From JBGCDD01 sp045105075 (GTDB lineage Bacteria > Pseudomonadota > Alphaproteobacteria > Rhodobacterales > Rhodobacteraceae): DNA of 64,000 nucleotides. The position numbers and the translations under genes are program-made. The DNA is taken from contig JBGCDD010000002.1 in the NCBI GenBank assembly GCA_045105075.1, positions 25,737 to 89,736 on the forward strand. The letters run 5' to 3'. Shown here one piece after another: positions 42,321 through 51,099 of this stretch. The notes under the pieces are model-generated. The model made no database searches. It saw nothing but the letters and a program-made list of their open reading frames with translations, and was not told the origin of the DNA. Each line of letters starts with the position of its first letter. The stretch's first letter is position 1.

Positions 42321-43810
42321 CCCACAGGGATCAGCACACCCAGCTTCAATCGTTGGATTTTACCCGACGGACCCTTGGGCAGTTCCGCCATGATATGCAC
42401 CGCGTCGGGCGACTTAAACGCCCCCAGCCGCGCCGTGCAGATCGCAATCAGATCATCGCCCGACACCGCCGATCCCGGCCGCAGCGCCACCGCCGCCTCC
42501 ACCCGTTCGCCATACGTCGCACAGGGGCGCGCAAAAGCAGCCGCTTCCACAACATCGCCGTGGGAATAAAGCGCTTCGTCAATCTCGCGGGGGGCAATGT
42601 TTTCCCCACCCTTGATGATCAGCTCTTTCAGCCGCCCGGTTACAAACACATAACCATCCGCGTCTTGGCGGCCCAGATCGCCAGTGCGCAGCCAGCCATG
42701 CACCAGCGTGTTTTGCGTCGCCTCCGGGTTCTTAAGATATTCCAGCATCACATTCGGCCCACGCACGGCGATCTCGCCTTCCACACCGGGCGGACAAGGC
42801 GTCAGGGTTTCGTCCATAATCACCACATCGTTGCCAAACCCCACCCCAGACGAGCCGAATTTGCGCACCCCCGGCGGCAGCGGGTTCGACAGGATCTGGG
42901 CGGCGGTTTCGGTCAGGCCCATGGTTTCGATGATCGCCACGCCAAAACGCGCCTCAAAGGTTGTTTGCACCTCGGGCGCCAGCGCGGCCGAAGCCGACCG
43001 GCCAAACCGAAGCCGCGCGCGCGTGGCGGCATCCGGGTCTGCGGCGCCGTGCACCAGATGCGAAATGATCGTAGGCACAACCGAGAACCAGCTTGCCTTG
43101 CCCTCTGCCGCCTGATCCCAGAACCGACGGGCCGAAAACCGCGGGCACACCGCAAGCGACCCCCCCGACACCAGCGCCCCCATCACTGTGACGCACAGCC
43201 CGTTGATGTGATAAACCGGCAGCACGCACAGCCCGCGATCCGACGGGCCCAGCTGATGCGCGATTGCCGTCGCCCAGCCGCCCGCCAACAGGCTGGCATG
43301 GCTGTGCACGACACCTTTGGGCCGCCCGGTCGTGCCGGATGTATACATCAACAACGCATGATCGCCGGGCTTTAGTGGATGCAAATCGCCCCGGCCGGTG
43401 GGCGCAGTCGTACAACGCACCAGGTTTTTGGGGCGCGTGGCTTCAAACATGTCGACAACGCTGTCATGCACTAACGCAATGCGCGCCTCGCAATGATCCA
43501 GCGCATAGGCAATCGCCTCTGGCCCTGCCGCCAGATTGATCATCGTGGCACGAAATCCACCATAAAAAGCGCCAAACAGCGCAATCAGCCCGTCGCGCCC
43601 ATTGGGATGAATGATCGCAACACTTTCGCCTTTTTGGTGCCCCTTGGCGGTCAAATCCAACGCAATATCGCGCGCGCGCTGGCGTAACTCGACCCAGCCC
43701 AGGTCTTCCTCGCCCTCTGGGAACACAAACCCCACGCCCCCCCGTTCCGCACGATGGTCAAGCCAGTCGCGAACGGTGCCCAAAGGCGCAGCGTCAGCAA
43801 ACAGTTTCAT
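42317..43810 (-). CDS. AMP-forming acyl-CoA ligase (sulfoacetate-CoA ligase candidate)
   Basis: ANL-superfamily enzyme of 497 residues that activates a carboxylate as acyl-AMP and then acyl-CoA. Motifs: P-loop LLMYTSGTTGRPKGVVHSH, GLTETAAQI, GWLRTGDLGRQDADGYVFV with GRLKELIIKGGENIAPREID, and the catalytic lysine in GKIQRLKL. By itself it could be a malonate, oxalate or fatty acid ligase. Its ATG overlaps the stop of an acylating aldehyde dehydrogenase, and a TTT transporter lies upstream, which makes a SauT-like role on sulfoacetate the best guess. Confidence 0.75.
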   Translation of the reverse strand: MKLFADAAPLGTVRDWLDHRAERGGVGFVFPEGEEDLGWVELRQRARDIALDLTAKGHQKGESVAIIHPNGRDGLIALFGAFYGGFRATMINLAAGPEAIAYALDHCEARIALVHDSVVDMFEATRPKNLVRCTTAPTGRGDLHPLKPGDHALLMYTSGTTGRPKGVVHSHASLLAGGWATAIAHQLGPSDRGLCVLPVYHINGLCVTVMGALVSGGSLAVCPRFSARRFWDQAAEGKASWFSVVPTIISHLVHGAADPDAATRARLRFGRSASAALAPEVQTTFEARFGVAIIETMGLTETAAQILSNPLPPGVRKFGSSGVGFGNDVVIMDETLTPCPPGVEGEIAVRGPNVMLEYLKNPEATQNTLVHGWLRTGDLGRQDADGYVFVTGRLKELIIKGGENIAPREIDEALYSHGDVVEAAAFARPCATYGERVEAAVALRPGSAVSGDDLIAICTARLGAFKSPDAVHIMAELPKGPSGKIQRLKLGVLIPVG

Positions 43811-45216
43811 TTGCCCGCAACCGCCCAGTAGCCTGCAAAAACATCATCCAGTGCCGGTTCGCGCGCCGGAATCGGGCGCACGATCTTGGTGGTTTGCATA
43901 AAATGGCGCCAATGCACGTTGTCATCAATTGCGTTGCCGCCCCACGATCCACAGCCCATCGACAGCGAAAATGGCATGCCGTTGTCAAAGCTGCCGCCCG
44001 TTGCAAAACAATGCGCCTGATTGACGATCACGCGGCAGGTTGGCAATGCGCGGCCCAAGGCAACGGCGCGCGCGCCATCACTCGAATGCAGCCCGATTGA
44101 ATGGCCCGCGCCTTGATGTCCCAGGATCCGAGCGGTGATGTCGACCGCATGATCAAAGTCCGAAGCCCGATAAAGCGCCGCCACACGCGACAGTTTTTCG
44201 CCTGATAGCGGATGATCTGGGCCAATCCCCGTGGTCTCAACTGCGATGAATTCGGTTCCCGCCGGCACGCTGTCACTCAGGTCTAATGCCGCGATCATCT
44301 TGTCGGCGTCCTGCGCAATGACTTTGGTGCTCAGGTGCCCGTGCGGCCATAACCGCGCCACCACGCCGGCCTCATCGGTCACCACAGCACCGCCGGTTTT
44401 GGCCAGCTCCGCCGCGAACGCATCATAAACCGCATCCATCACAACCAGCGCATTTTCCGAGCTGCACGATGTGGCGTTGTCAAAGGTTTTGGACGCTGTG
44501 ATCTTGGCCGCAGCATCCGCAAGATCAGCCGTTTCATCGACGATCACCGTGACATTCCCGGCCCCGACCGCCAGCGCAGGGGTGCCGCAGGTCATCGCGC
44601 GGCGCACATTGTTTTGCGATCCAGTCACAACGATCAGATCGGAAAGTTCCAGCAAACGCTGAGTTTTGTCTTTGCTGCCTTTGCCCGCAATCATCTGAAC
44701 CAGATCCGGGTCTTCGCCGATCTTGGCAAATTCCGCATGCACATAGCCCAGCAACGTCTCGCAGGCCGGCACCCCTTTGGGCGAAGGCGACAGCACAATC
44801 GCATTGCCGCATTTCAGCGCATTGATGATGTTGTTGGCCGGCGTTGCCGCCGGGTTGGTCGAGGGCACGACCGCGCCGATCACACCCATAGGTCGCGCAA
44901 TTTCGGTGATACCAGAGTCCGTGTCATCCAAGATCACGCCGTAACTTTTTGCCTCGGCAATATCGCGCATCAAACCCAAGGTCTTGCGGTGGTTTTTGGT
45001 GATCTTGTCGGCCACATTGCCCAGCCCTGTGGTGCGCACGGCCAGCTCTGCCAACGCGCGGTTGCGCGTGGGTTCCATGATCGCCCAAGCCGCCGCCTGT
45101 GCTGCGCGGTCATAGCGGGCTTGCGATCCTTTGGCCTCATACGCGGCTTGCGCGGTGCGCGCACGGGCCACAATGGCGTCCACCTCGGCCAGATCATCCT
45201 GAACTAAGCCACTCAT
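43807..45216 (-). CDS. sauS: Acylating aldehyde dehydrogenase (sulfoacetaldehyde dehydrogenase SauS-like)
   Basis: CoA-dependent aldehyde dehydrogenase of 469 residues. The catalytic cysteine is C251 in DNATSCSSENALVV; the cofactor region includes PSTNPAATPANNIINALKCGNAIVLSPSPK (in parts) and VVTGSQNNVRRAM. This lineage groups with sulfoacetaldehyde dehydrogenases, which reduce sulfoacetyl-CoA to sulfoacetaldehyde in sulfoacetate degradation; ethanolamine-type acetaldehyde dehydrogenases are the alternative. AAGGA lies 8 bases before the ATG at 45216, preferred over an adjacent GTG. The gene is coupled to the ligase and follows the transporter genes. Confidence 0.75.
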   Translation of the reverse strand: MSGLVQDDLAEVDAIVARARTAQAAYEAKGSQARYDRAAQAAAWAIMEPTRNRALAELAVRTTGLGNVADKITKNHRKTLGLMRDIAEAKSYGVILDDTDSGITEIARPMGVIGAVVPSTNPAATPANNIINALKCGNAIVLSPSPKGVPACETLLGYVHAEFAKIGEDPDLVQMIAGKGSKDKTQRLLELSDLIVVTGSQNNVRRAMTCGTPALAVGAGNVTVIVDETADLADAAAKITASKTFDNATSCSSENALVVMDAVYDAFAAELAKTGGAVVTDEAGVVARLWPHGHLSTKVIAQDADKMIAALDLSDSVPAGTEFIAVETTGIGPDHPLSGEKLSRVAALYRASDFDHAVDITARILGHQGAGHSIGLHSSDGARAVALGRALPTCRVIVNQAHCFATGGSFDNGMPFSLSMGCGSWGGNAIDDNVHWRHFMQTTKIVRPIPAREPALDDVFAGYWAVAGK

Positions 45217-45270
45217 CACGCTGTTCCTTCTGTGGAAAACACGGGGCAGCCAAAGCCGCCCCGCAAAAGG

Positions 45271-46230
45271 TTAAAGACCGGCCAGAAGCTCGGTCAAAGT
45301 TTCTTTGCGCTTGGCCCACATCGCCAGAACTTCCTGTCTGTTCATGATGTGCATGGGCGATCCGCCGGCCTGCATTTTGCCAGCCACGCGCTTATTGGCG
45401 AACATTGTCGGCACGGTGGCCGCCAGTTTCGCAATCACGTCGTCAGGTGTGCCTTTGGGCACCATGATGCCCCGGAAATTGACCGACGCATTGTCCACGT
45501 CCAACCCCGCCTCGCGCATGGTTGGCACGTCGGGCAGGAAGGAATTACGTTCAATGTCAGCCACGGCCAGAATTTTGACATTGCCCGCCTCGCGTGCGCG
45601 GAACGCATCGGACAGGTTGTTGATGCCCGCCATCACGTCGCCCGCGATCACAGCCTTCATGGCGGCAGCTCCGCCGCCTTTGGTCGGGATATAGGCCAGT
45701 TTCATGGCGCCGGCCTTTTCCATCTGCAATGCTGCGATGTGGTGGCCCACAAACAGCCCCGCACCCGATGTGGTCAGCTTGCCCGGGTTGGCTTTGACGA
45801 ACTCAACCACGTCACCAAGCGAGTTGAACTTGCTGTCCTTGCCGACAACCAAAACCGCGGGGTCCGCACCCCAGTTGGCGATCGGCTCAAAGCTGTCGGC
45901 AGAATATTGCACGCCGCCTTTGATCGATTGTGCAATAAAGTGCGGCACGTTGTAGGCGCCCATCGTGTAGCCATCGGCCTCGGCAGAGGTGGCCAGCCAG
46001 TTCCAGCCGACACGCCCACCGGCGCCGGGCTTGTTCAAGATCGCGATAGGCATGCCCAAAGCGTCCTCGTTGCCCGCTGTCATGGTCACAATCCGAGCCT
46101 GAAAATCAGTGGCCCCGCCCGCGCCGTAGCTGACCATCATCATGATCGGACGGTCCGGGTAGTCCTGCGCCATTGCGCCGCCGGTCAGCGACATCAGCGC
46201 CAGTGCGGCGCCTGCCAGTAGGTTTTTCAT
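45271..46230 (-). CDS. tctC: Tripartite tricarboxylate transporter substrate-binding protein (TctC/Bug)
   Basis: Periplasmic binding protein of 319 residues with a signal peptide (cleavage after about GGAMA) and the Bug-family pattern DYPDRPIMMMVSYGAGGATDF, GGRVGWNWLA, and LSDAFRAREAGNVKILAVAD. These bind small carboxylates. AGGGAGG before the ATG is a strong ribosome-binding site, fitting a highly made binding protein. Downstream of tctB by 45 bases; the family name is certain, the ligand is not. Confidence 0.9.
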   Translation of the reverse strand: MKNLLAGAALALMSLTGGAMAQDYPDRPIMMMVSYGAGGATDFQARIVTMTAGNEDALGMPIAILNKPGAGGRVGWNWLATSAEADGYTMGAYNVPHFIAQSIKGGVQYSADSFEPIANWGADPAVLVVGKDSKFNSLGDVVEFVKANPGKLTTSGAGLFVGHHIAALQMEKAGAMKLAYIPTKGGGAAAMKAVIAGDVMAGINNLSDAFRAREAGNVKILAVADIERNSFLPDVPTMREAGLDVDNASVNFRGIMVPKGTPDDVIAKLAATVPTMFANKRVAGKMQAGGSPMHIMNRQEVLAMWAKRKETLTELLAGL

Positions 46231-46274
46231 CGTTGTATCCTCCCTTGGATGTGATGCCCTGCCGCCTTTGCGGT

Positions 46275-46745
46275 TCAGAACAGAATTTCGCGTGGTGTGT
46301 AGACCGTGAGCAGTTTGGCAAAGAGCCCGTACATCACTGCCATGAACCCTGCCGTGACGGCGATGCGGATCAACCAGGACCGGATCGCGCTGTGTGGCGA
46401 CGGGTCATAGAGGCTGATCAGAATGAAAAACGTCACCGTTGTGGCGGTGTAAAACCCCAAACCCTTGGCGGCCCAAAACACATAGATCAGCGCGATCACC
46501 AGCCCCGGCAACAGCCGCCAGAACTGCGTTACGGACAGGCCAGTGCCAACTTTGGTCCACCCCAGACAGGCCTTGGCAAAGGTCCACAGCGCCAACACCA
46601 CAAACACTGTTGCGATCAGGCGCGGGAACAAAAACGCCTCGGCCGGTTGCTGGGTGTAGCTGATGACACAGACCCACGCGCCCACGGCGGCAACGATGCC
46701 GGACGCTATGATATGCTGCAGCCGGGGGAGGGACACATCGCTCAT
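46275..46745 (-). CDS. tctB: Tripartite tricarboxylate transporter small membrane subunit TctB
   Basis: A 156-residue membrane protein with four hydrophobic helices (HIIASGIVAAVGAWVCVIS, FLFPRLIATVFVVLALWTF, LVIALIYVFWAAKGLGFYTATTVTFF in part, IRIAVTAGFMAVMYGLFA). The frame is open far upstream only as a shadow of tctA; the ATG at 46745 overlaps the tctA stop (ATGA), fixing the start. Completes the TctABC complex. Confidence 0.87.
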   Translation of the reverse strand: MSDVSLPRLQHIIASGIVAAVGAWVCVISYTQQPAEAFLFPRLIATVFVVLALWTFAKACLGWTKVGTGLSVTQFWRLLPGLVIALIYVFWAAKGLGFYTATTVTFFILISLYDPSPHSAIRSWLIRIAVTAGFMAVMYGLFAKLLTVYTPREILF

Positions 46746-48253
46746 GCCATGATTTCCTCTTTGCTGGTGTATCTGCGCGCGCGCAGCTCCATCCATGCGG
46801 AATAAGCGACCGACAAAACCACCACGGTGATCAGGAACAGGTTCAGCAGGCCGGTCAGGAAATAGACGCCCGCACCGTCGGTGGCCGCCGCGATCATGCT
46901 GCCCTGGATGAAATTCGCTTCGGCGATGGGCCCCAGGATCAGGCCCAGAACCAACGGTGCGGCAGAAAACCCGAACCGTTCGAGGAAATACATCATCACG
47001 CCCAGCGCCATCATGACGTAAACATCGCCCATGCTGGATTGCACCGAATAGCTGCCAAACAGCGCCAGCCCCAGCACCACCGCCGCCATCACCGATTGCG
47101 GGATCTGTGCGACCCGCGCGGCCAATCCCGCCACATAAAGCCCAAAGAGGCACATCAGCACCTGACCGATCAGCATTGAGTTTATGAACGTCCAGGCCAC
47201 ATCAGGGTGGTTGTCAAACAGGTCGGTGCCTGGAAAAATCCCATGGATCAGCAGGCCGCCCAGCAGAACCGCAGCCGTGGGCGAACCGGGGATCGACAGC
47301 GTCAGCAGCGGCACAAGGCTGGGACCAACCATCGCATTATTGGCCGACTCGGCTGCAATCACACCTTCGGGATGACCAGTGCCGAATTTATCGCGCTCGG
47401 GGCTGAACTTTTTGCTCTGATCATAGGCCACCAGCCCGGCAATCTGCCCGCCCACACCGGGGATCAGGCCGATGATTGACCCCGTCAAAGTGCCAATCGA
47501 AAGCGCGCGTTTCGATCGCATCAACTCGGCCACAGCACCTTTGATCGGGTGTTTTTGCACCTCAATCACTTCGGCGCCGTCGCCACGCCGCCCCTTGGCA
47601 AACATGGTGATCACCTGCGGGATCGCAAACAGCCCGATCAGCGCGGCTATGATGTTGATACCGCCGCCAAGGGCAGGGTGAAAGATGAACCGTTGTGCGC
47701 CCATGATATCATCAAAGCCAATCGTCGCCAGCCACAGCCCGATGCACCCGGACAGCAACCCTTTGACCACCGACCGGCTGTCGAGCGAGCCAATCACCGT
47801 AACGCCCAGAATGGCCAGCCAGAACAGGTGCGACGGGCCAAAGGCCAGCGCCCATTGCGCCAGAACCGGGGTCAGGAAAATCAGCAGCAAAACACCAAAC
47901 ACACCGCCCACCGCCGAGGCCAGAAAGGACAGTTGCAGCGCTTTGGCGCCCTGCCCTTTTTGCGCCATCGTGTGCCCGTCCAGCGTGGTGGCGATGTTGG
48001 CTGGCGCACCCGGAATTTTGAGCAATATCGCCGAAACCGCGCCCCCTGCCACCGTCGAGGTATAAGCAGCCCCCAGCAAAATCAGCCCCTGTGCCGCTTC
48101 AAGTTGGAAGGTAAACGGGATCAGCAGCGCCACCGCCATCGTTGGCGACAGGCCCGGAGTCGCCCCCAGGATCAGCCCGCCAATCGTGCCCAGCAACAAC
48201 AGGCCAAAATTGATCGGCGTGAACACATCACCGAAGTAGAACAGAAACTCCAT
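46742..48253 (-). CDS. tctA: Tripartite tricarboxylate transporter large permease TctA
   Basis: Major membrane permease of 503 residues with about eleven or twelve helices. Family motifs: GLILGATPGLSPTMAVALLIPFTF (first part), KIPGAPANIATTLDGHTMAQKGQ, and the second repeat IPGVGGQIAGLVAYDQSKKFS with LTLSIPGSPTAAVLLGGL. Sodium- or proton-driven uptake of a carboxylate. The ATG at 48253 follows GGGGAGG with 5-base spacing, so the nine extra codons upstream were dropped. First gene of the tctABC-sauS-ligase operon, divergent from a LacI regulator. Confidence 0.92.
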   Translation of the reverse strand: MEFLFYFGDVFTPINFGLLLLGTIGGLILGATPGLSPTMAVALLIPFTFQLEAAQGLILLGAAYTSTVAGGAVSAILLKIPGAPANIATTLDGHTMAQKGQGAKALQLSFLASAVGGVFGVLLLIFLTPVLAQWALAFGPSHLFWLAILGVTVIGSLDSRSVVKGLLSGCIGLWLATIGFDDIMGAQRFIFHPALGGGINIIAALIGLFAIPQVITMFAKGRRGDGAEVIEVQKHPIKGAVAELMRSKRALSIGTLTGSIIGLIPGVGGQIAGLVAYDQSKKFSPERDKFGTGHPEGVIAAESANNAMVGPSLVPLLTLSIPGSPTAAVLLGGLLIHGIFPGTDLFDNHPDVAWTFINSMLIGQVLMCLFGLYVAGLAARVAQIPQSVMAAVVLGLALFGSYSVQSSMGDVYVMMALGVMMYFLERFGFSAAPLVLGLILGPIAEANFIQGSMIAAATDGAGVYFLTGLLNLFLITVVVLSVAYSAWMELRARRYTSKEEIMA

Positions 48254-48311
48254 CCAGGCCTCCCCACCCAGTCGGAACATTGGCCATTGAAGGTACGGGA
48301 TGAAAATAGTA

Positions 48312-48327
48312 TTGCAAACGTTTTCAT
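48312..48327. promoter_or_regulatory. LacI-type operator in the tctA/regulator divergent region
   Basis: TTGCAAACGTTTTCAT is a near-palindrome centred on CG with the AAACGTTT core typical of LacI/PurR-family operators. It differs clearly from the GTTAnCGnTAAC sites further left, so it is expected to serve the LacI gene that starts 25 bases downstream. Confidence 0.65.
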
Positions 48328-48351
48328 AAACTCATGGAATTTGCCCTTTAG

Positions 48352-49374
48352 ATGCCTGAATTAACAAACAAAAAGGTCGATATTGTTGCGGTGGCAAAGC
48401 GTGCCAAAGTGTCTATTTCGACGGTGTCGCGCAGTTTCAATCACCCCGAACAGGTGAAACCATCGACTCGCAAAAAGATCGACAAAGCCGTGCGCAAGCT
48501 GGGGTACATCCGCAACCGCGCTGCCCAAACCATGCACGGTATTCGCAGCGCCACCATTGGTTTGGTGGTGCCCACAATTGATCACGCCATCTTTGCAGAA
48601 CTGGTGCAGGCGTTCTCTGACGCGGTTGAGGCACAGGGGTTTACCATCCTGCTGGCCTCGCATGGCTACGATCTGGAACGGGAATACGCCATCACCCGCA
48701 AGTTTCTGGAACACCGTGTCGATGGCGTGGCGCTGATCGGGCTCGATCATTCGCAGGAAACCTATCATTTGCTGGCCAGCAACCAAATCCGCGCGATTTC
48801 CGTGTGGAATTATGATGCCAACTCGCCGCTGTCTTGCGTCGGGGCCGACAACGCCCGCGCTGGCGCTTTGGCGGGCGGGCATGTGGTTGGTCTGGGCCAC
48901 CGCGATATCGGGTTGGTATTCCCGCCGACCCAAGACAACGACCGCGCACGCGCCCGCCGCAACGGCGTCGAACAGGTGTTGGCCGATGCGGGTCTGGAGG
49001 TGCCACAGGCCTGGCGGTTGGAAAGCCCCTATAGCCTGTCCGAGGCCAAGGACGCTGTGGGCGAATTGCTGGCTCAATCGCACCGGCCCACCGCGTTGAT
49101 CTGCGGCAATGATGTGCTGGCGCTGGGGGCGATTTATGCGGCCAAAGCCCAGGGTCTGGATGTGCCGGGTGATCTGTCTGTGATCGGCATTGGCGATTTC
49201 AAAGGCTCGCGCGAGATGGAGCCACCGCTGACCTCGGTGCACCTGCCTGCGCGCGATATTGGCCGCCTCGCGGGCGCGCAACTGGCAGGGTCGATCATCA
49301 ACAATCGCGACACGGTCGAGCGCACCGATTGCCCGATTCACCTGACGATACGCGCCACCTGTCGCGCGCTTTGA
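48352..49374 (+). CDS. LacI family transcriptional regulator of the tct/sau-like operon
   Basis: A 340-residue repressor: helix-turn-helix VDIVAVAKRAKVSISTVSRSF, hinge RAAQTMHGIRSATIGLVVP, then a type-I binding-protein fold with ALICGNDVLALGAIYAAKAQGLDVPGDLS (in part). Divergent from tctA with an operator between. Likely controls uptake and conversion of the cluster's substrate. Its TGA stop is immediately followed by the convergent ureG stop. Confidence 0.9.
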   Translation: MPELTNKKVDIVAVAKRAKVSISTVSRSFNHPEQVKPSTRKKIDKAVRKLGYIRNRAAQTMHGIRSATIGLVVPTIDHAIFAELVQAFSDAVEAQGFTILLASHGYDLEREYAITRKFLEHRVDGVALIGLDHSQETYHLLASNQIRAISVWNYDANSPLSCVGADNARAGALAGGHVVGLGHRDIGLVFPPTQDNDRARARRNGVEQVLADAGLEVPQAWRLESPYSLSEAKDAVGELLAQSHRPTALICGNDVLALGAIYAAKAQGLDVPGDLSVIGIGDFKGSREMEPPLTSVHLPARDIGRLAGAQLAGSIINNRDTVERTDCPIHLTIRATCRAL

Positions 49375-49998
49375 TCAGGCCGGAACCGACAGCCCGGCCA
49401 GATCGCGCAGGGTGGCCACAACTGCCTCGATCCCTTCGCTTTGACGCAGCGACACCATGTGAAACGGGCGACCGGCGCGCATGCGGGTGGCGTCGCGCTG
49501 CATCACCTCCAGGGACGCCCCGACATAGGGCGCCAGATCGGTTTTGTTGATCACCAAAAGGTCTGACTTGGTGATCGCAGGGCCACCTTTGCGCGGGATT
49601 TCCTCGCCCGCGGCCACGTCGATCACATAGATCGTCACATCGGCCAGTTCAGGGCTGAAGGTGGCAGACAGATTGTCACCGCCGCTTTCGATCAGCACCA
49701 TTTCAAGGCCCGGATGACGGTCTTGCATCTGCGCCACGGCCGCCAGATTGATCGAGGCATCTTCGCGGATTGCCGTATGCGGGCAGCCGCCGGTTTCGAC
49801 TCCGATGATCCGATCCTGAGGCAGAACCTGCATCCGCATCAGCGCTTCGGCGTCTTCCTGAGTGTAAATATCATTGGTGATCACACCGATCGACATGGCG
49901 GGGTGAAACGCGCGCGCAAGGGCGGCGGTCAGCGTGGTTTTTCCCGCACCGACCGGGCCACCGATGCCAACGCGCAAAGGTCCATTCATCTGTGTCAT
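49375..49998 (-). CDS. ureG: Urease accessory GTPase UreG
   Basis: SIMIBI GTPase of 207 residues that energises nickel insertion into urease. P-loop GIGGPVGAGKTTL is near residue 10, the metal-binding CPH motif appears in GVETGGCPHTAIREDAS, and the guanine motif is LVINKTDL. Its ATG overlaps the ureF stop (ATGA). Last gene of the urease operon. Confidence 0.96.
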   Translation of the reverse strand: MTQMNGPLRVGIGGPVGAGKTTLTAALARAFHPAMSIGVITNDIYTQEDAEALMRMQVLPQDRIIGVETGGCPHTAIREDASINLAAVAQMQDRHPGLEMVLIESGGDNLSATFSPELADVTIYVIDVAAGEEIPRKGGPAITKSDLLVINKTDLAPYVGASLEVMQRDATRMRAGRPFHMVSLRQSEGIEAVVATLRDLAGLSVPA

Positions 49999-50636
49999 GA
50001 GCGAAAAATCCTCGTTTCCAGTGTTTCATGCGCCATCGCGGCAATGTCGGACAAAAACGCAGAGCTGTGCAACTCGTCCAGCGTGGCGTCTTGCAGGTCT
50101 TTGGCCAAAGCCGCGCAGGTCGGCGCCAACGCGGCCAGCACTCCCTGACCTTCGGTTTGTCCCAAAGGCACCAGTCGGATCGCGGCCGACACCAGATTGC
50201 CAGCAAAGGCCTGAACATACATCGCCATCGTCAAATCCAGCGGCAATCCCGCCAGCTGTGCCGCGCGCCCGACGGCAACAGGATAGGTCAGATCAGGCAG
50301 GTCATGGCCCCAGATATCATGGGTGGTGCGCACAAAGGCCGCACCTTGCAAAACCGTTTCTCGCAACCGCTCGCCCGACCCGGCAAAGGCGCGGGCACTT
50401 GCGTCGATATGGGCCAATTCATCCGCTTCGGCTTGATAGGCACATGACACCAACACCGCGTCGGCCCGGCCCGAGCCATGTTCGAGGACATCCAAAAGCC
50501 AGCATTGCAAATCTTGTGCGGTGGTCAAGGCACGGGACTGGATCAACGTCTCAAGCCCGTGGGAATAGGCAAACGCCCCCACCGGATAGGACGGCGACAG
50601 CCAGTGGGCCAGCGTCAGCGTGGCCTCAGTGTTCAT
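49995..50636 (-). CDS. ureF: Urease accessory protein UreF
   Basis: Helical nickel-insertion factor of 213 residues that bridges UreD and UreG. Conserved LAHWLSPSYPVGAFAYSHGLE near the N-terminus and the QAFAGNLVSAAIRLVPLGQTEGQ region identify it. The open frame begins earlier inside ureE; the ATG at 50636, 11 bases inside the ureE end, matches the family N-terminus. Confidence 0.94.
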   Translation of the reverse strand: MNTEATLTLAHWLSPSYPVGAFAYSHGLETLIQSRALTTAQDLQCWLLDVLEHGSGRADAVLVSCAYQAEADELAHIDASARAFAGSGERLRETVLQGAAFVRTTHDIWGHDLPDLTYPVAVGRAAQLAGLPLDLTMAMYVQAFAGNLVSAAIRLVPLGQTEGQGVLAALAPTCAALAKDLQDATLDELHSSAFLSDIAAMAHETLETRIFRS

Positions 50637-51099
50637 GCGCGGTGGCGCCGTGATCGTGGGAATGGGTGCGCCCGTGGCCATAGGCGCCGCCTTCGGGGGT
50701 AAAGGGTTCGACCGCCTCAGTCACTGTCGCGCCCAAATGGTCAAGCATATGTGCAATGACCCCGTCGCGCTGGATCAACAGGCGCGCCGCTTCGACCTGA
50801 CAGGGTGTGTGGCGGTTGCCAATATGCCAGGCGACGCGCACCAGATCATCGCTGGTGACCACCAGTACCTCTTCGGGCGCGGCGCAGATTTCGACCAATT
50901 CACCTGATCCCAGCTCCAACGCGTCGCCGTGGTTCAACGACGTCGTCTGCGCCAGATCAATCACAAAAGACATGCCATTTTCGGTGATCAGCCGTTTGCG
51001 CCGTAAGAACCGCCCATCATAGTCCAACGTGCAGCGGTGCTCGGCCGCTGTCCAATCGCCAGCGCGGTGCAAAATCTGGGCAATCGGCAGCGCGCTCAT
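50626..51099 (-). CDS. ureE: Urease accessory nickel chaperone UreE
   Basis: Homodimeric metallochaperone of 157 residues. An N-terminal peptide-binding domain (TLDYDGRFLRRKRLIT) is followed by the metal-binding domain (WHIGNRHTPCQVE) and a histidine-rich tail (YGHGRTHSHDHGATAHEH) able to hold several nickel ions. Start overlaps the stop of the secreted ORF upstream (ATGA). Confidence 0.94.
   Translation of the reverse strand: MSALPIAQILHRAGDWTAAEHRCTLDYDGRFLRRKRLITENGMSFVIDLAQTTSLNHGDALELGSGELVEICAAPEEVLVVTSDDLVRVAWHIGNRHTPCQVEAARLLIQRDGVIAHMLDHLGATVTEAVEPFTPEGGAYGHGRTHSHDHGATAHEH

Noticed and set aside
46746..47153. Upstream extension of the tctB frame
   Set aside because: Glycine/arginine-rich shadow of tctA; the ATG overlapping the tctA stop is the natural start.
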